The position numbers and the translations under genes are program-made. A stretch of DNA of 64,000 nt. It comes from Agapanthus africanus. Its lineage: Eukaryota; Streptophyta; Magnoliopsida; Asparagales; Amaryllidaceae. Numbering within the stretch: position 1 is the first letter of the stretch; each line of letters opens with the position of its first letter. Location: contig CM057337.1 in the NCBI GenBank assembly GCA_030015575.1, positions 339,522,583-339,586,582 of the forward strand, written 5' to 3'. The notes below the pieces were generated by a model. It saw nothing but the letters and a program-made list of their open reading frames with translations. It ran no database searches and was not told the origin of the DNA. Positions 46,869 to 58,593 of this stretch are shown here, piece after piece.

Positions 46869-48818
46869 TGTTAGATATGTATGCCCAAGAGGCCTGTATT
46901 GTATAGGATGCTAGGCATGTATATGTACAGAAACAATCTTTGCTCAAAATGATTGTATGCTATCTGGTTTATCTTCATCTTAACGTGTGATGTGTTGTAT
47001 TTCATATCTTTATATACATGTTGATGAAGCCCTTAGGATTATGCTTGACCACCGGAATTATGATGTAGATCATACTAGTGGGGCCTGGGCAGTCTATAAG
47101 CATATCTTTTAATTGTTCTTAATCGAGGGTATATCGAGATAGGGCATCGATATTACCAGAGTCGACTAGTGTGTACGTTTTTTGACCCTGGGGGCGGTGG
47201 TTGATCCCACAACCATTGGTGTTTGACATCAAAGATTTTACACAGGTGCTCATTAGAGAATGGGTACACCGAACAGGACTCGCCGAGAACTTCTAGATGG
47301 TATATATACCTATTGTCAGATAGCAATTCTCTGGTGACACTTGTACTGGTTAGTCTGTAGACCCGAGATCATCATAGTGTCTTGTATGATTCCCACTGTG
47401 CTTTGATTTACTCCCTACCACGACTCTACTGAGTCGTGCAAACAGGTGGATTTTGGGTACAGCCCCGAATCGCATAGAGGCATTGAGAGACAGGAGAGGT
47501 TTCGTCTCTCCCGGTATAGGGAGTTGATGTTGCGCTATGCTTGATCGACCATAACAGCAAATCCATAGCCAGTGTTCTCGAGATTTACTGATAAGTGTTA
47601 TCAGTAGTTTCTCGAACTGTTATGGGCCGTAAATCAGCATGACTTATAAAGTTACTGGGGTCTGACATTTACAATCCCTAGACTTCATATGCGACATATC
47701 AGACAAAGAGACCGGACTGTACGGTAAGTGTTGCTTACAGGCTCGTTAGGGTTGTGATGAGTTCGCTCGTCGGCCACCTGTTTGTGATGTACCTGGGTAG
47801 CCGTTACGCACAGCTAGTGCCACTGACGTGCTTGTGGTTAAACCCACTGCCAGCGTACTGTCGAGTCTTTAGGGTCCCACACAGAGAGTTTCCTGGTTCA
47901 GGCAAAAGATGTAGAGGCCGTAAGTTGTTACGGCGGGGTTTCGATCATGTTCGTGTAAGTGTTATAGGATAATGTTCGGAAGGTTAATACTGGTAGGTTT
48001 TGGTTTAAGCCGGATACCGGTATTATATTATTGGATTATTTGTATTCGTATTTTTCGGAATTCGAATACGGGTATACTTATACGGTATACGGTGAGGGGT
48101 ATTCTTTTAATTGAACAGGAATACATTCTAGAAGAAGACACCTCATAAACGGATTTTCATTTTAAGAAAATGGAAATTATGAGGTGGAATTTGGAGAAAG
48201 CCTTAGCATGGTTGAAGGCATGGCTCAAATCATTTTATATTCATTTGGGTTTACTATTGAGGCATGGTGCATTATTTTTGTGAAAAAATAATGCATGCTT
48301 CAATTATTGTTTTGAGCCATATCTTTTCTTATGCTTCATTTTTCATTCATTCATCACATACATATTCTCTCTCCTAATTCTCTCCTACCTCAACCTCTTG
48401 AACTAAAGCTTCACATGAGTTTTGAATCATAGATCAAGGGGCAAATATAATCAATTACTTGATCTCTACATAATCTAAGTGATCACTTCTAACAATCTTG
48501 ATCTCTTAGTTAAACTCTTGTGAATAGTTTGTAGCTTGTTCGATAGCTCTCGGGTGGATCGTCTTGGATCTTGAGGTGGCCGGAGATCGAGCTCTTTGCA
48601 ACCATCAAAGAGCCTAGGAGTCGCATCCAAAAGAAGACACGAAGGACCAATTATCAAGGTATAACCCCTATCATAGTAGTTTAGAACTCTAGATAGGGTT
48701 TGCTAGTTAAGGTTTAAGCACTAATCTTGGATTATGTGGGTGTTGCATGCAAGAAAATTATTGTTTTTCGCTTCCGCCTCCTCACAAGTGTTGTGAGGGT
48801 GTGCAACATCCACTAACA
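46869..48818 (+). mobile_element. Solo copia LTR (1950 bp), target-site duplication AATTA
   Basis: Starts TGTTAGATATGTATGCCC and ends CATCCACTAACA. Flanks are AATTA on both sides (46864-46868, 48819-48823). The internal region was lost by LTR-LTR recombination. Related to C1, the C3 LTR and the fragment at 28225-28934 (TACAGCCCCGAATC, ACCGGACTGTACGGTA, CCGTTACGCACAGCTAGTG). Confidence 0.94.
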
Positions 48819-48932
48819 AATTAGATATCCAAAGATCCAATTCAATTTTAAAATTGGAGACCACCAGTCTTTTGCACTATAATAGAGCACGTTATATATA
48901 TTAAGTGTAATTAAAAAAATATTCGTATGAAG

Positions 48933-49096
48933 TATTGAATCAAATATCGGTCGATATATCGTATGGGGATCCACCAAGATACGATAAAATCGATAAATTT
49001 TCTCCATATTGGCCAATATATCGTATTTATATGACATAAGAGACACCTAACCGATACGATTCCGATATTCGCTAATATCCTATATTTAAATCCTTG
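48933..49096. mobile_element. MITE-like insertion (164 bp, hAT-like)
   Basis: Absent from copy 1 of the tandem duplication, present in copy 2. Flanks GTATGAAG (48925-48932) and GTATGGAG (49097-49104) look like an 8-bp duplication with one change. The ends, TATTGAATCAAATATCGG and the inverse CAAGGATTTAAATATAGG, match at about 12 of 18 positions. The middle is rich in CGATATATCG-type palindromes. hAT origin is inferred from the 8-bp duplication. Confidence 0.6.
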
Positions 49097-49383
49097 GTAT
49101 GGAGTTAGTTAGTGAGTGAATTTGTAGAGTTGGTTATTGAAAGAAATACTTGAGATTACTTGCAGTTACAATTTGAGGTTGGATTTTTTATATTTTTTTA
49201 ACGAATTTCTCTTGCAAATTAGAGCGTCAAATCTCCAAATCAATTTCAAAATTGAAGACATTCTTCCTTTTGCACTATATATACTAGTATTATGTATGTG
49301 CGATGAATATGTGTATTAAAACATAATCTTAATCAGTTAAATGTGTATTTAAATAGGCTATATGTGTGTGCGCGCGCGCGTGT

Positions 49384-50690
49384 ATGAGAGAGAGAATAAT
49401 GGAGGAAAGAGACCCTAGGAGTTTTTCGTTCGGTGGCAGCAAAAAAATACATCTTCCAACATTTTATTTAACGATGGGCATCCATCATCATCATATTTAT
49501 CATCTAAGATGTGGATACACCAAATTTTATGTGGTACCGCTTGTTCACCATTGATTAGAAATGTAAAAAGTTCTATTGTCGATATACCGTTAATTTTTAC
49601 GCCGACTAAATCAAAGGTGAAAAAATTGTAGAATCACATGAAATTTGGTGTATCCATATCTAAGATGAAAAAGTTGAAGATTATGGGCGCCGGTCGTCAA
49701 GGAAAATTATGGAGGGCGTATATTTTCGACGCCATAGGAGAAAATTCTCGCCTATAACACCTTTCCTCCATTATTCTTAGATCGAGAATAATGGAGGAAA
49801 GGTGTTATGGGAGAGAATTTCCTCCTATTGCGTCGAAAATATACGCCCTCCACAATTTTTCTTGACGACCGGCGCCCATCATGTTCATCTTTTTCATCTT
49901 AGATATGGATACACCAAATTTCATGTGATTCTACAATTTTTCACCGTTGATTTAGTCGGCGTAAAAATTAACAGTATACCGACAATAGAACTTTTTACAT
50001 TGCTAATTCAACGATGAAAAGGCGGTATAATCACATGAAATTTGGTGTATCCACATCTTAGGTGATAATGATGAAAATGATGGATGCCGATCGTCGATAA
50101 AACTCATAAAAGATGTATTTTTTCGACGTCATAGAAGGAAATTCCCTCCTATGACGTCACAGGAGGAAACTCATGGAGAATAATGAAGAAAAGGTGTTAT
50201 GGAAGGGAATTTCATCCTGTGGCGTTCAAAAAATACACCTTTCAAGAGTTTTTCCGATGATCGGCACCCATCTCCTTTATCTTTATCATCTAAGATGTGG
50301 ATATACCAAATTTTATGTTACTACAACATTTTCACTGTTGATTTAGTGGGTGCAAAATCAACAATCATAGTAAATTTCTCTTATGACGCCATAGGAGGAA
50401 ACTCATGGAGAATAATGAAGGAGAGGTGTTAAAGGGTGGAATTTCATCCTATAGGGTTGAAAAAATACACCCTCTAAGAGTTTTTCCGATGATCGGCACC
50501 CATCACCTTCATCTTTATCATCTAAGATATGGATACACCAAATTTCATGGGACTACAACCTTTTCACCGTTGATTTAGTGGGTGCAAAATTAACGGGTCA
50601 TTGACAATAAAACTTTTTACATTGTTATTTCAACGGTGAAAAATGGTAGAATAACATGAATTTTGGTGTATCCACAACTTAAATGAGAAA
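49384..50690. repeat. Foldback array: alternating direct and inverted arms
   Basis: A unit of about 170-240 bp (AATAATGGAGGAAAGGTGTTA, then CGTCGAAAAAATACACC, GATCGGCACCCATC, ATCTAAGATGTGGATACACC, CAAATTTCATG, TTTTCACCGTTGATTTAGT) occurs at least four times forward (about 49384, 49785, 50160, 50378). It occurs about three times inverted (49560-49777, about 50008-50150, about 50620-50690). No coding frame of note. Confidence 0.85.
49560..50001. repeat. Long hairpin, about 218-bp arms, 7-bp loop
   Basis: Arms 49560-49777 and 49785-50001 are inverted copies with few mismatches, meeting at TAGATCG (49778-49784). The outer ends are AATGTAAAAAGTTCTATTGT and ACAATAGAACTTTTTACATT. A transcript would fold into a double strand of about 215 bp. 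Confidence 0.9.
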
Positions 50691-50810
50691 GGGATTAGAA
50701 TCCTCTATTTTTCTCTCAAGAGAATCCTGCTCTGCCCCTCTTTAAACTGTTTGATTTTTTTCCTGACCCCAACAAATCCTGGCCTCCCCGTTTTACACTC
50801 TTCCCCTTTT

Positions 50811-50812
50811 CT

Positions 50813-50894
<82 letters not shown>
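50811..50894. repeat. TC then TA microsatellite
   Basis: About 13 TC units followed by about 29 TA units, ending at 50894. A shorter TA run lies at 51197-51211. Confidence 0.95.
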
Positions 50895-50895
<1 letters not shown>

Positions 50896-51649
50896 CACAT
50901 TTGTTTGTTTTGAAATCAAGAGATTAGAAAAGATCTTTATACAATTAATTGGAGAGATATAAACGTTATGGGAATGATGGGAGTTGCAGAGATGATGGGA
51001 ACGTAAAATATTTCAGTTGTGAGAAGATTGTTATGGATGAATAGTAACAATAAGCCAAAATCCTCATATTTTATTTTTATTTCATGTTTAATATAAATCA
51101 AAATTACCAGTTTTTGACACATCAGCATTGCTGACATGGCATAAAATTAGAGGGGTTCCTTTTGTACGTGTTTCGTACACTCCTCCTTTGGCGCATATAT
51201 ATATATATATACACACAAAGAATCAACATGTGGGTTGATCCTTTTAGGTAGCGTGAGTATTATTCTCCGGTATGTCAAGTATATCAACCCAATTGTTCAA
51301 CTCGGATACTCAACCCAACTAATAACAAAGGAAGGTTAGAAACACAAGGTTTAATGTGGTCCAGCACAACTACTTGTGTCCTATCATGAATCACTATAAG
51401 AAAGTATCTTTATTTACTTCACCAGATCAGTGTTAGGATCTCTCTCGTCTTTTTTGAGTTATAAGATGTGACCCACATGAGACCCATTCTCGGCTTATAA
51501 ATAGGGTTTGTTTTCATCTTTTATGTTGATTGTACGCCTCGAACTTCTGACCTCCTTGTCGTTACCTGTTCATGTTTACAATATTTTTAAAGAAAACTTC
51601 CCATGTCTCATAAGCAAGATTTTTGTAATGATCCTTTACATAAGCCCTC
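50895..51649. other. Unassigned spacer
   Basis: I see no gene here. It ends where an LTR begins at 51650. Around 51474-51510 the sequence GACCCACATGAGACCC plus CTTATAAATAGGG is reminiscent of the promoter part of small LTRs, but no LTR edges are visible. Confidence 0.4.
51495..51505 (+). promoter_or_regulatory. TATA-box-like sequence
   Basis: TTATAAATAGG in a locally GC-richer setting, a good match to the plant TATA consensus. There is no downstream gene in this window, so it may be a remnant promoter of an old LTR or chance. Confidence 0.3.
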
Positions 51650-52434
51650 TGTAACATTTTGAAAATCGTTTAGATGAAATTTCTGATAATCGATAAAATA
51701 ACATATGTTTTCCGTAAAAACCAGGAAATAATTATTTTTCCATATGAATTTAAATATACCTATTCTAGCTATGAAATTGCTAGTATTTGGTATTTAATTG
51801 GTTAATTATAAAATTTCGAGTTTACTAAAATATTTTCAGTAATTAACTATTTTAAATATTATTTTAAACCTTCACTAATATCTTTAATTAGTGATAATTA
51901 TAAATTGGAATGGGTTAATTAGGCTTTAGTGAACCATGACACATTAAATTAAAATGTAACATGTTTATTTTAAGTTGAAATGAAATTTTCAAGATGGTTC
52001 TAGAAAATTATAGAAGAAGAATTTAAAAATAAAAAGGAAATATTAAACAATGAAGCATGGTGTTAGATAATGGAGGTATGGACTTTTCTTGACTTCACAA
52101 ACTCACCCACACCCTCTCTCCTCCCCTCTGATGTTGCTGGCCAAGCCATGAGGCTGCCCCCTCCCTAAAAAATTTTCCCACTTCAAAAGAAAAGAAACAA
52201 AGATATAAAAAGAAAAGAATAAAGAAAGAAGAATGGGGCATGTTGACTTTTGAAATGGGGGGGTTTTCTTGGAACTTTCTACACTCATCTCACTCCCTCC
52301 CATGACTGAAAATTCCAGCTGCTGCCGTCCCCATTCTCCATCTCTTCTCTTCACAAAAAAATCATCAATTTCCATTAAAAAATCCAAAAAAAAACTCACA
52401 AATTCAAAGCACAACCTTCATCCATTCTCCTTGG
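51650..52434 (+). mobile_element. LTR start (LTR-B), interrupted by LARD-A
   Basis: Begins TGTAACATTTTGAAAATCG and runs parallel to the first 750 bp of the LARD-A LTR (GCTATGAAATTGCTAGTATT, AATTAGTGATAATTATAAAT). It is diverged from it, so it is an older relative. It is cut at 52434 by LARD-A; the rest should lie beyond the right edge. CCCTC (51645-51649) is its left flank. The 103-aa minus frame at 52103-52414 is a reading of the pyrimidine-rich leader. Confidence 0.85.
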
Positions 52435-54114
52435 TGTAACGTTTTGAAAATCGTTTCGGTGAAATTTCGGAAAAATCGGTAAAATAAAGGGGTTTTCTAT
52501 AAAAAATCAAAATATAAATATCTTTATTATAAAATTAAATATACATATTCTAGCTATGAAATTGCTAGTATTTGGTGTTTATTAAGCCACTGGTGAAATT
52601 TCAAATTTTCTGAAATTTTTTCCGAAATTAATTATTTTAATATTATTTTAAGCCGTCACTAATACATTTAATTAGGGAAAATTACAAATTGGAATGAGTT
52701 GAAACAAATTTTGTGCATCATAACACATTAAACAAAATTTTATCATATGGTTTTTGAAATGAAATGGTTTGCCAAAACGGTTTAGAAAATATCGAAGAAA
52801 AATGGCTTAAATGGTGAAATATAGCTAAATAGAATTGGGGTATGGTTGCATGTAGCTTAATATTCCTCATTTACACACACACACCCTCACCCTCTCCCCT
52901 ATTAGGGCTGAATTCAGCAGCCCCCCCCCTCATCTCCTCACTAAAAAGTCAAAGGAAACCAAGAAAAGAAAAAGAAAACAATAAAATATTGAGGTATGGT
53001 TTCTTTGTTGACTTGGGCAAATTTTTTCAACACAAACCAACACACCCACTCTCTCTCCTCCCCTCCCTAGACCTGGCCGAGCCCGCCCCTTGCTGTCCCA
53101 AAATTTTCTCCACCCTTTTCTCTTCAAAAATCCTTCAAAATTTCTTCAAAAACCCACATAAAACACCACAAATTTCCAAATCTAATCCCTACCCAGTATT
53201 CCTTTGCCATTCAAGCTTGGATCTTGGTGAAAAGAGAGCATTTTGGGAGGCTAGATTTCATGTGAGATTTATAAAATTATGGAGGTATAATTTTAACCTT
53301 ATAGTTAAATTGTTGATTATTGCTTATGTTGGCTTAATTAAGTGTTTAATTGGGTGTTAACTTGGTTTACCCTTCAAGTTGAAAATTGTAAAGAATTGGG
53401 TTTGGATCAAGATAAGGGTTTTGATAAATTGTTCATGGTTTAATTGTGTAGTTGAACCTCTTAAGGTTTGGAAAACTTAATCTTGTTGCATATTACAAAT
53501 TGTTGCATGTAAATTGTCCTAATTAAGATTTCTAGCAAACTAGGTTTTAGAATTTAATTGCAAATGTGAGGTTAAAATCTAGTTAGGGTTTTATATCATT
53601 TGAACATGGTTTAAGTTTGTAAGGTGTCATATTAAGGCATGTGAAATCAAACATAGTAGCTAGTTTACAAATTGTTATTTTAAAATTTACTAATTAAGCT
53701 AAATTGTAAACTAGAATTTCGGGTTAATGAAAGATAGTGAGATTAAAAATCTAATTAGGGTTTGTATGACTTATTTATAATGTTTATTGGATATTGTAGC
53801 CGCTAAATTTGTTTAAATATCATGTTTTGTACTAAAACGGTAAACCTTGCTTGCTAGATTTTCGGAAAAATAGCTTTTAAAGTGAGTTTGGGGTTTTTGT
53901 GAATTTTAACCTATTTCATATTATAATTAGTGTTTGTGAATGTGCAAATGAGTGTGTTTGGATTTTTCTCGATGGTTTGGCGTTTGTACGCCGACGTCGA
54001 GGGTTTTTGGGTTGATTTGTGAAAGCAACCATAGGTTTTGACCTATGTGGGATTCATGTGTCGTTTTGGTCATGAGTCGGATTTTAATGCGATACGGTGC
54101 GTTATGATATGTAG

Positions 54115-54183
54115 GTACCCCATGTGGACTTCGAGACGACAAGCAAGCGCGTGGCGATGTCGGCACCGGCGAGCAAGGACCAG
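54115..54183 (+). other. Exon-like block in LTR (LARD-A 5' LTR)
   Basis: A 69-bp block between GATATGTAG and GTGAGTAGATT, ending CCAG. The downstream acceptor-like TTCTTGCAG lies about 2.1 kb on, near 56308. Confidence 0.42.
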
Positions 54184-55253
54184 GTGAGTAGATTTATATC
54201 TACGGGGAGAAGTCGGGTAGATGGCGTATAGCACCCCCGCAGTCCGTAGTATAGTTCATATATATATGTTTACATAGGTGTTTTATGATACGAGAATGTT
54301 TATTCATGATATGTTTATGTGTTCATGGATTACCTTTGGGTTAGTTGCGAAACCCTAGAGTAGTTGTTATACCCATATACACACACACAGACTTGGATAC
54401 ATTACTTTCTTGTGCGTAGATGGGGATGTGTATATATGTATATATACGTGGGTATGGGACTATGCATATATACATTCATATACACATGCATGGATAATGA
54501 GGATAGTACTTGAGATTTAAGATGAGTCGATGAGATTTGATTTGAGGCCGTGAGATCGGTGATATGGCAGGGTTCGTATTTGAGATATGACATGACGTTG
54601 TAGCGGGTCCTTGACGTAGTGTTTCACACACGTGCATTCATACTTAGGCGGTATCTGTATTGTACTAGACATAGATCAGTACCCCGATCATGATATTTGA
54701 TAAAGAGGATACCAGATGAATAGTATGATGAATGTGATATTGACCCGTACCCAGATTTGGGATGCCGTACGACGGATTTACGTACGAGCTATATATTGAT
54801 GATTGATCCGCACTCTTGACTTGGGATGTCTGATTATAGATATGGTATCGGATATGATATTATTGAGGCGGGATCACCGACTATACATATACAGGTATGT
54901 ATATGTATCGACTCAGATGATAGGCGGTTTCCTTACCTGTAGTTCAGCTTGTTAGTTCAGCCGTATAGTTTAGTGTAGTTGTTAGATTAGATTAGACTCC
55001 TACCTATTTCAAAACTAGCGGATCGCGGGTATTTTAAAAGACAGGTCAAGGGATCTACGGATATTTCAAAAGACGTCCTTTCTTAAAACCACCGTAGCCC
55101 CTATTTTCCAAACCCCACGATTCGTGTTATTTCAAATAGCACCATTGTTTAATATTTAGCTCCCGCACATTTTGGTTGCTCGCTCCGCATCGCATACTTA
55201 CATTGTTATTTCATATTGCATTGTTGACATTATACTGTTAGGACACCAGCACC

Positions 55254-55319
55254 ATTACCGATGATGTGTATGTACCACGTACACTTACTTGCCGGCTCAC
55301 ACACATCTTCATCGGTAAT
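55254..55319 (+). repeat. Conserved hairpin in LARD-A 5' LTR
   Basis: ATTACCGATGA (55254-55264) pairs perfectly with TCATCGGTAAT (55309-55319); TTGCCATGTCAC overlaps the arm end and runs downstream. Compared with 13605-13670, one stem pair has changed from T-A to C-G. Confidence 0.78.
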
Positions 55320-56919
55320 TGCCATGTCACGTACACCTTAGAAAATATTATTGCTTAACTTAGCTTGATAGCTTGTAGTTTGACATAATATTAGTGTACT
55401 TACCTTATATACCAGCTTTGATATTGTAGTTATTACTTGTCACTTCATGCATACTATTATTCATTGTTATGCCGTATTCATGGATTCTCATGCCTATATT
55501 CATGGGTTTATATGCTATTGATGATTTGGATTCGGATTTCTATGAGATTTTCTGGATTTGGGGGAAAACCGCAAAACTTGTATAAGCTTCTTTCCTCTCT
55601 TTTAAATAAAAAGTGCGGTTTTCCCATGATGTATGAGTCATCCACCATGAGTTTGCTGATGGATTTCGAGACCCGATTCGAGGAGATGGATGAGCCGTTT
55701 TGGGTACATGGTGGGCTCGGTGCGGTACCCCGGGGCAAGAAGATCGTGTTGTTAACGTTGAGCCTGTGCAGGGGAGCACGACCGACCGGTGATTTTACCT
55801 GACGCGTCGGATATCCGGAGGATACCGTCGTGGTCATGAGATGGATGGTAGGGGCCAGCCTGGACTAACGGCGCCCTAGTCATTGTGATTGAGACATTGA
55901 GATTTCGAGATATTGAAGTACAGAGACTGTGATACAGAGATATCGAGATATTGGGATTACGTTTTGTGCTGATGCTAGGCACTGTTTTATGCTGATTTCA
56001 TTATGATACCTCATTTTAAAAATACAGAAATCTCACTAATTTATGAAAGCATTTTTCTTCAGTACATGCATTCTGTTTCATGTATTCGTACATCATCCAT
56101 ATGATATATTGCTACCTGAGGCACTGACACGGGCATATGAGATTACGCTTTAGATATTTACCCCAGTCATTGTTATAGACTACTGGTTATATTTGGGGAT
56201 ATATTATGATTGTTGACCTAGGATTGCGTTGTTCATGCGATTTCTGTTCGTAGATGTTTTCTACTCACGAGTTGGCAACTCACCCCCGTTGTGCCACAGT
56301 TCTTGCAGGTTTTGCCGTACAGGTTTCATTACGGCTTTGCTGGCACTGCTTCTTTCGGGTGACTTGCTAGTAAGTGGGTTTATTGGTATCGTACCTATCA
56401 TACTACTTTGTATAATATTATTCAGTTGTATCTAGTAAATTCCATAAACCAAACATGTATTTTGTTTTTGAGAAAGAGACCAGTGATTTTATTCTTTCGA
56501 CCTTAGAGTCGCGCGTTTTATTTCTTGTGGGTTTGAGTTTCCTTTTGAGTTTTGATCCTCGCCCTTGGCGTTGTATATTATATTGCTTGTGTGGTTGTGA
56601 CCGTTGATTGACGAAGAGCTAGCTCCCGCTTGGGGATGCCTTTTATTGATTTCGTATACTATTCATGTTGTATCCTGTTTGGGGGCCAATATTTACAAAG
56701 GAGACTCTGCCGAAATTTTCAGTAAATATTTGATGTTTTTAAAAACGCATAATTCGGCTTATGCTATTAAAACTAGTTGATTTAAATTGGTTTTCCATCA
56801 CTCTACTACTTTTCTTGTTTTGGTTTTCTGGGTTTTCGGCTTACTTAGATTACGTACGCCTCGAAACATTCGTAGTCTAAGTGCCGGTCATGTTCCGTAC
56901 TTTCGGGTCGTGACAAAGT

Positions 56920-56930
56920 TGGTATCAGAG
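56920..56930 (+). promoter_or_regulatory. Primer-binding site of LARD-A
   Basis: TGGTATCAGAG starts four bases after the LTR end: tRNA-iMet type, at the same spacing as in LARD-1. Confidence 0.88.
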
Positions 56931-58593
56931 AGTTAGGTTTTACCTTCGGAGCGTAGGATGACCGTTAGTTGATGGAATAGGTGACTAAAGTAGACTGACG
57001 TACCGTGGGTATGTTCCGCGGCATACTTACGATACGCTACTCCGCTTAAGAAGCCTTAGGATGTACATTTCTTTGTTCAGTATTATATTCATTCCTGATC
57101 TAGCCTCATCGGTACCAGTTATGGTTTTGCTGCCACGATTACGGGCAGGGGGAGCTACGGCTAGAGTTGCGGTCAGCACAAGCTCGTCACGAACGAGGAC
57201 TGACCAGGCGTAATTCCGGCGACACACGATTGCGGAGATGTGTCTTTTTACTGTGTTTTCGCGCCACGAGCGTTTGATGGATCGCTGTATGAGGTTACTC
57301 GGATGTGCTGATCGACACCAGAGGATCGAGCCAATGATAGAGGCCAACCAGATTTTTATGACCATTGGTGTAGTGCTTATTCATGATGTTTGAGGCAATG
57401 TTCAGCGTGCAGACGAGTGAGCCAGTTATTGCTGCGAACGACGAGATATCGCCCCAGATATTGGAGCTATCGCAGTACGAGTTGTATTAAGAGATGATAG
57501 AAGGTCGCTAGTCACCGAGGATGAATGACTAGGACATGTGGTTCATTCGCTACCCCGATACGAAGTCATCAGATAGATTGATTCCAGCTAGAGACGACTT
57601 CACGCGGATACGTTGAGAGTCGATAGAGACGATCGAATGTCAGAAACCTATTATTCCAAGTTTAAAGTATTCGGAAAGACATGCAGGCAATTCTATGGAC
57701 CCTCTAGAAGAATGAAACCCTAACTCGACTTAATGACCGTGTGAAAGCCTTTGAACCTTAAGGTTTGCGGCAGTTCCGCGGCGCCATTAGTGAGGCTTGG
57801 GTATGCCTTTCTACGGCTGGACCATCGATGCTGTGGTACGTACTCGATACTGTTAAACTGTACCCATAATATTGAGCTCTTGGGGGATTATGAGGTTTTG
57901 ACGAATCGATCGGATGGTTCGACTTCATTCAGATGCTAGGTGGTGAGATGCATTTCTTGGGAGACTCCAGAAACGAGGATAGCCATTGGAGCTCAGTCCA
58001 TGCAGCCACGACGAGACGAGTCCGAAGCAGTCGACATTAGAGAAAGGGGAGTAAGAGGTTCGTACGAGATCTCGATGAGACGACGTTCCACTTCGCCGAC
58101 ATCAGAGATGCGATACGCATGCCGAGGCATTGTACTTGGATATACCTTCCAGAAGGAGTCGTGATGAGTATGCAGCCGTTCCGGAACGAGAATAGATCCA
58201 GTAAGAGACGATGACTTCCGGACAGTTCAGCAGAGACGAGATTTGGGAGAGATCTTGACAGAACCTTTCTGTGATGAATTACGAGAAGACTTGGACCTAG
58301 GAGTGGTCATGTTACGCACACCAGCAGGCCAGAGTTCAGGATCGTCGACAAGACATGGTATGAGTGACCACGACAGTTGGCCAGAGATTCTTGGAGGATG
58401 TGCTTGAGCGGGACTATTCCTCCATACTTGATTTTGCGTATTTTGGGCGATCTATTCGCATGATTGATTTTGATGATTGAGTTTCATGATATTTGTCTTC
58501 ATGGACCATGGTTGCACCTGCTGAGTATTTACGATTTTTGCACGGTTTTTGCACTTGATATCGTTTTCGTGCCTTGGTTTCTCATGTTTGTGA

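Larger units (their letters stand above)
46690..49270. repeat. Tandem duplication of about 225 bp, split by two insertions
   Basis: Copy 1 is 46690-46868 plus 48824-48875. Copy 2 is 48876-48932 plus 49105-49270. Both read TGCAC..ATA..CACGTTA, AAGTGTAATTAAAAAAAT, GAGTTRGTTATTG and GAATTTCTTGCAAATT. The solo LTR interrupts copy 1 and the MITE-like insert interrupts copy 2. Confidence 0.78.
52435..56915 (+). mobile_element. LARD-A 5' LTR, complete (4481 bp)
   Basis: Starts TGTAACGTTTTG and ends TTTCGGGTCGTGACA. From 52435 to 55363 it matches the visible 3' LTR (59749-62676) almost base for base (2929 against 2928 bp, scattered single differences), indicating a recent insertion. It contains a pyrimidine-rich stretch (53040-53130), exon-like block (54115-54183), hairpin (55254-55319) and the conserved GTTGGCAACTCACCCCCG block (56272-56289) followed by TTCTTGCAG. 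The 172-aa frame at 52842-53360 is low-complexity leader sequence with no known domain. Confidence 0.93.

Noticed and set aside
52842-53360. 172-aa plus-strand ORF
   Set aside because: Inside the LARD-A LTR leader. The near-identical copy at 60150-60670 is interrupted, and no family motif is seen.
53460-53790. TTAGGGTTT-type stretches considered as interstitial telomere repeats
   Set aside because: Only single, non-tandem occurrences in AT-rich LTR sequence.
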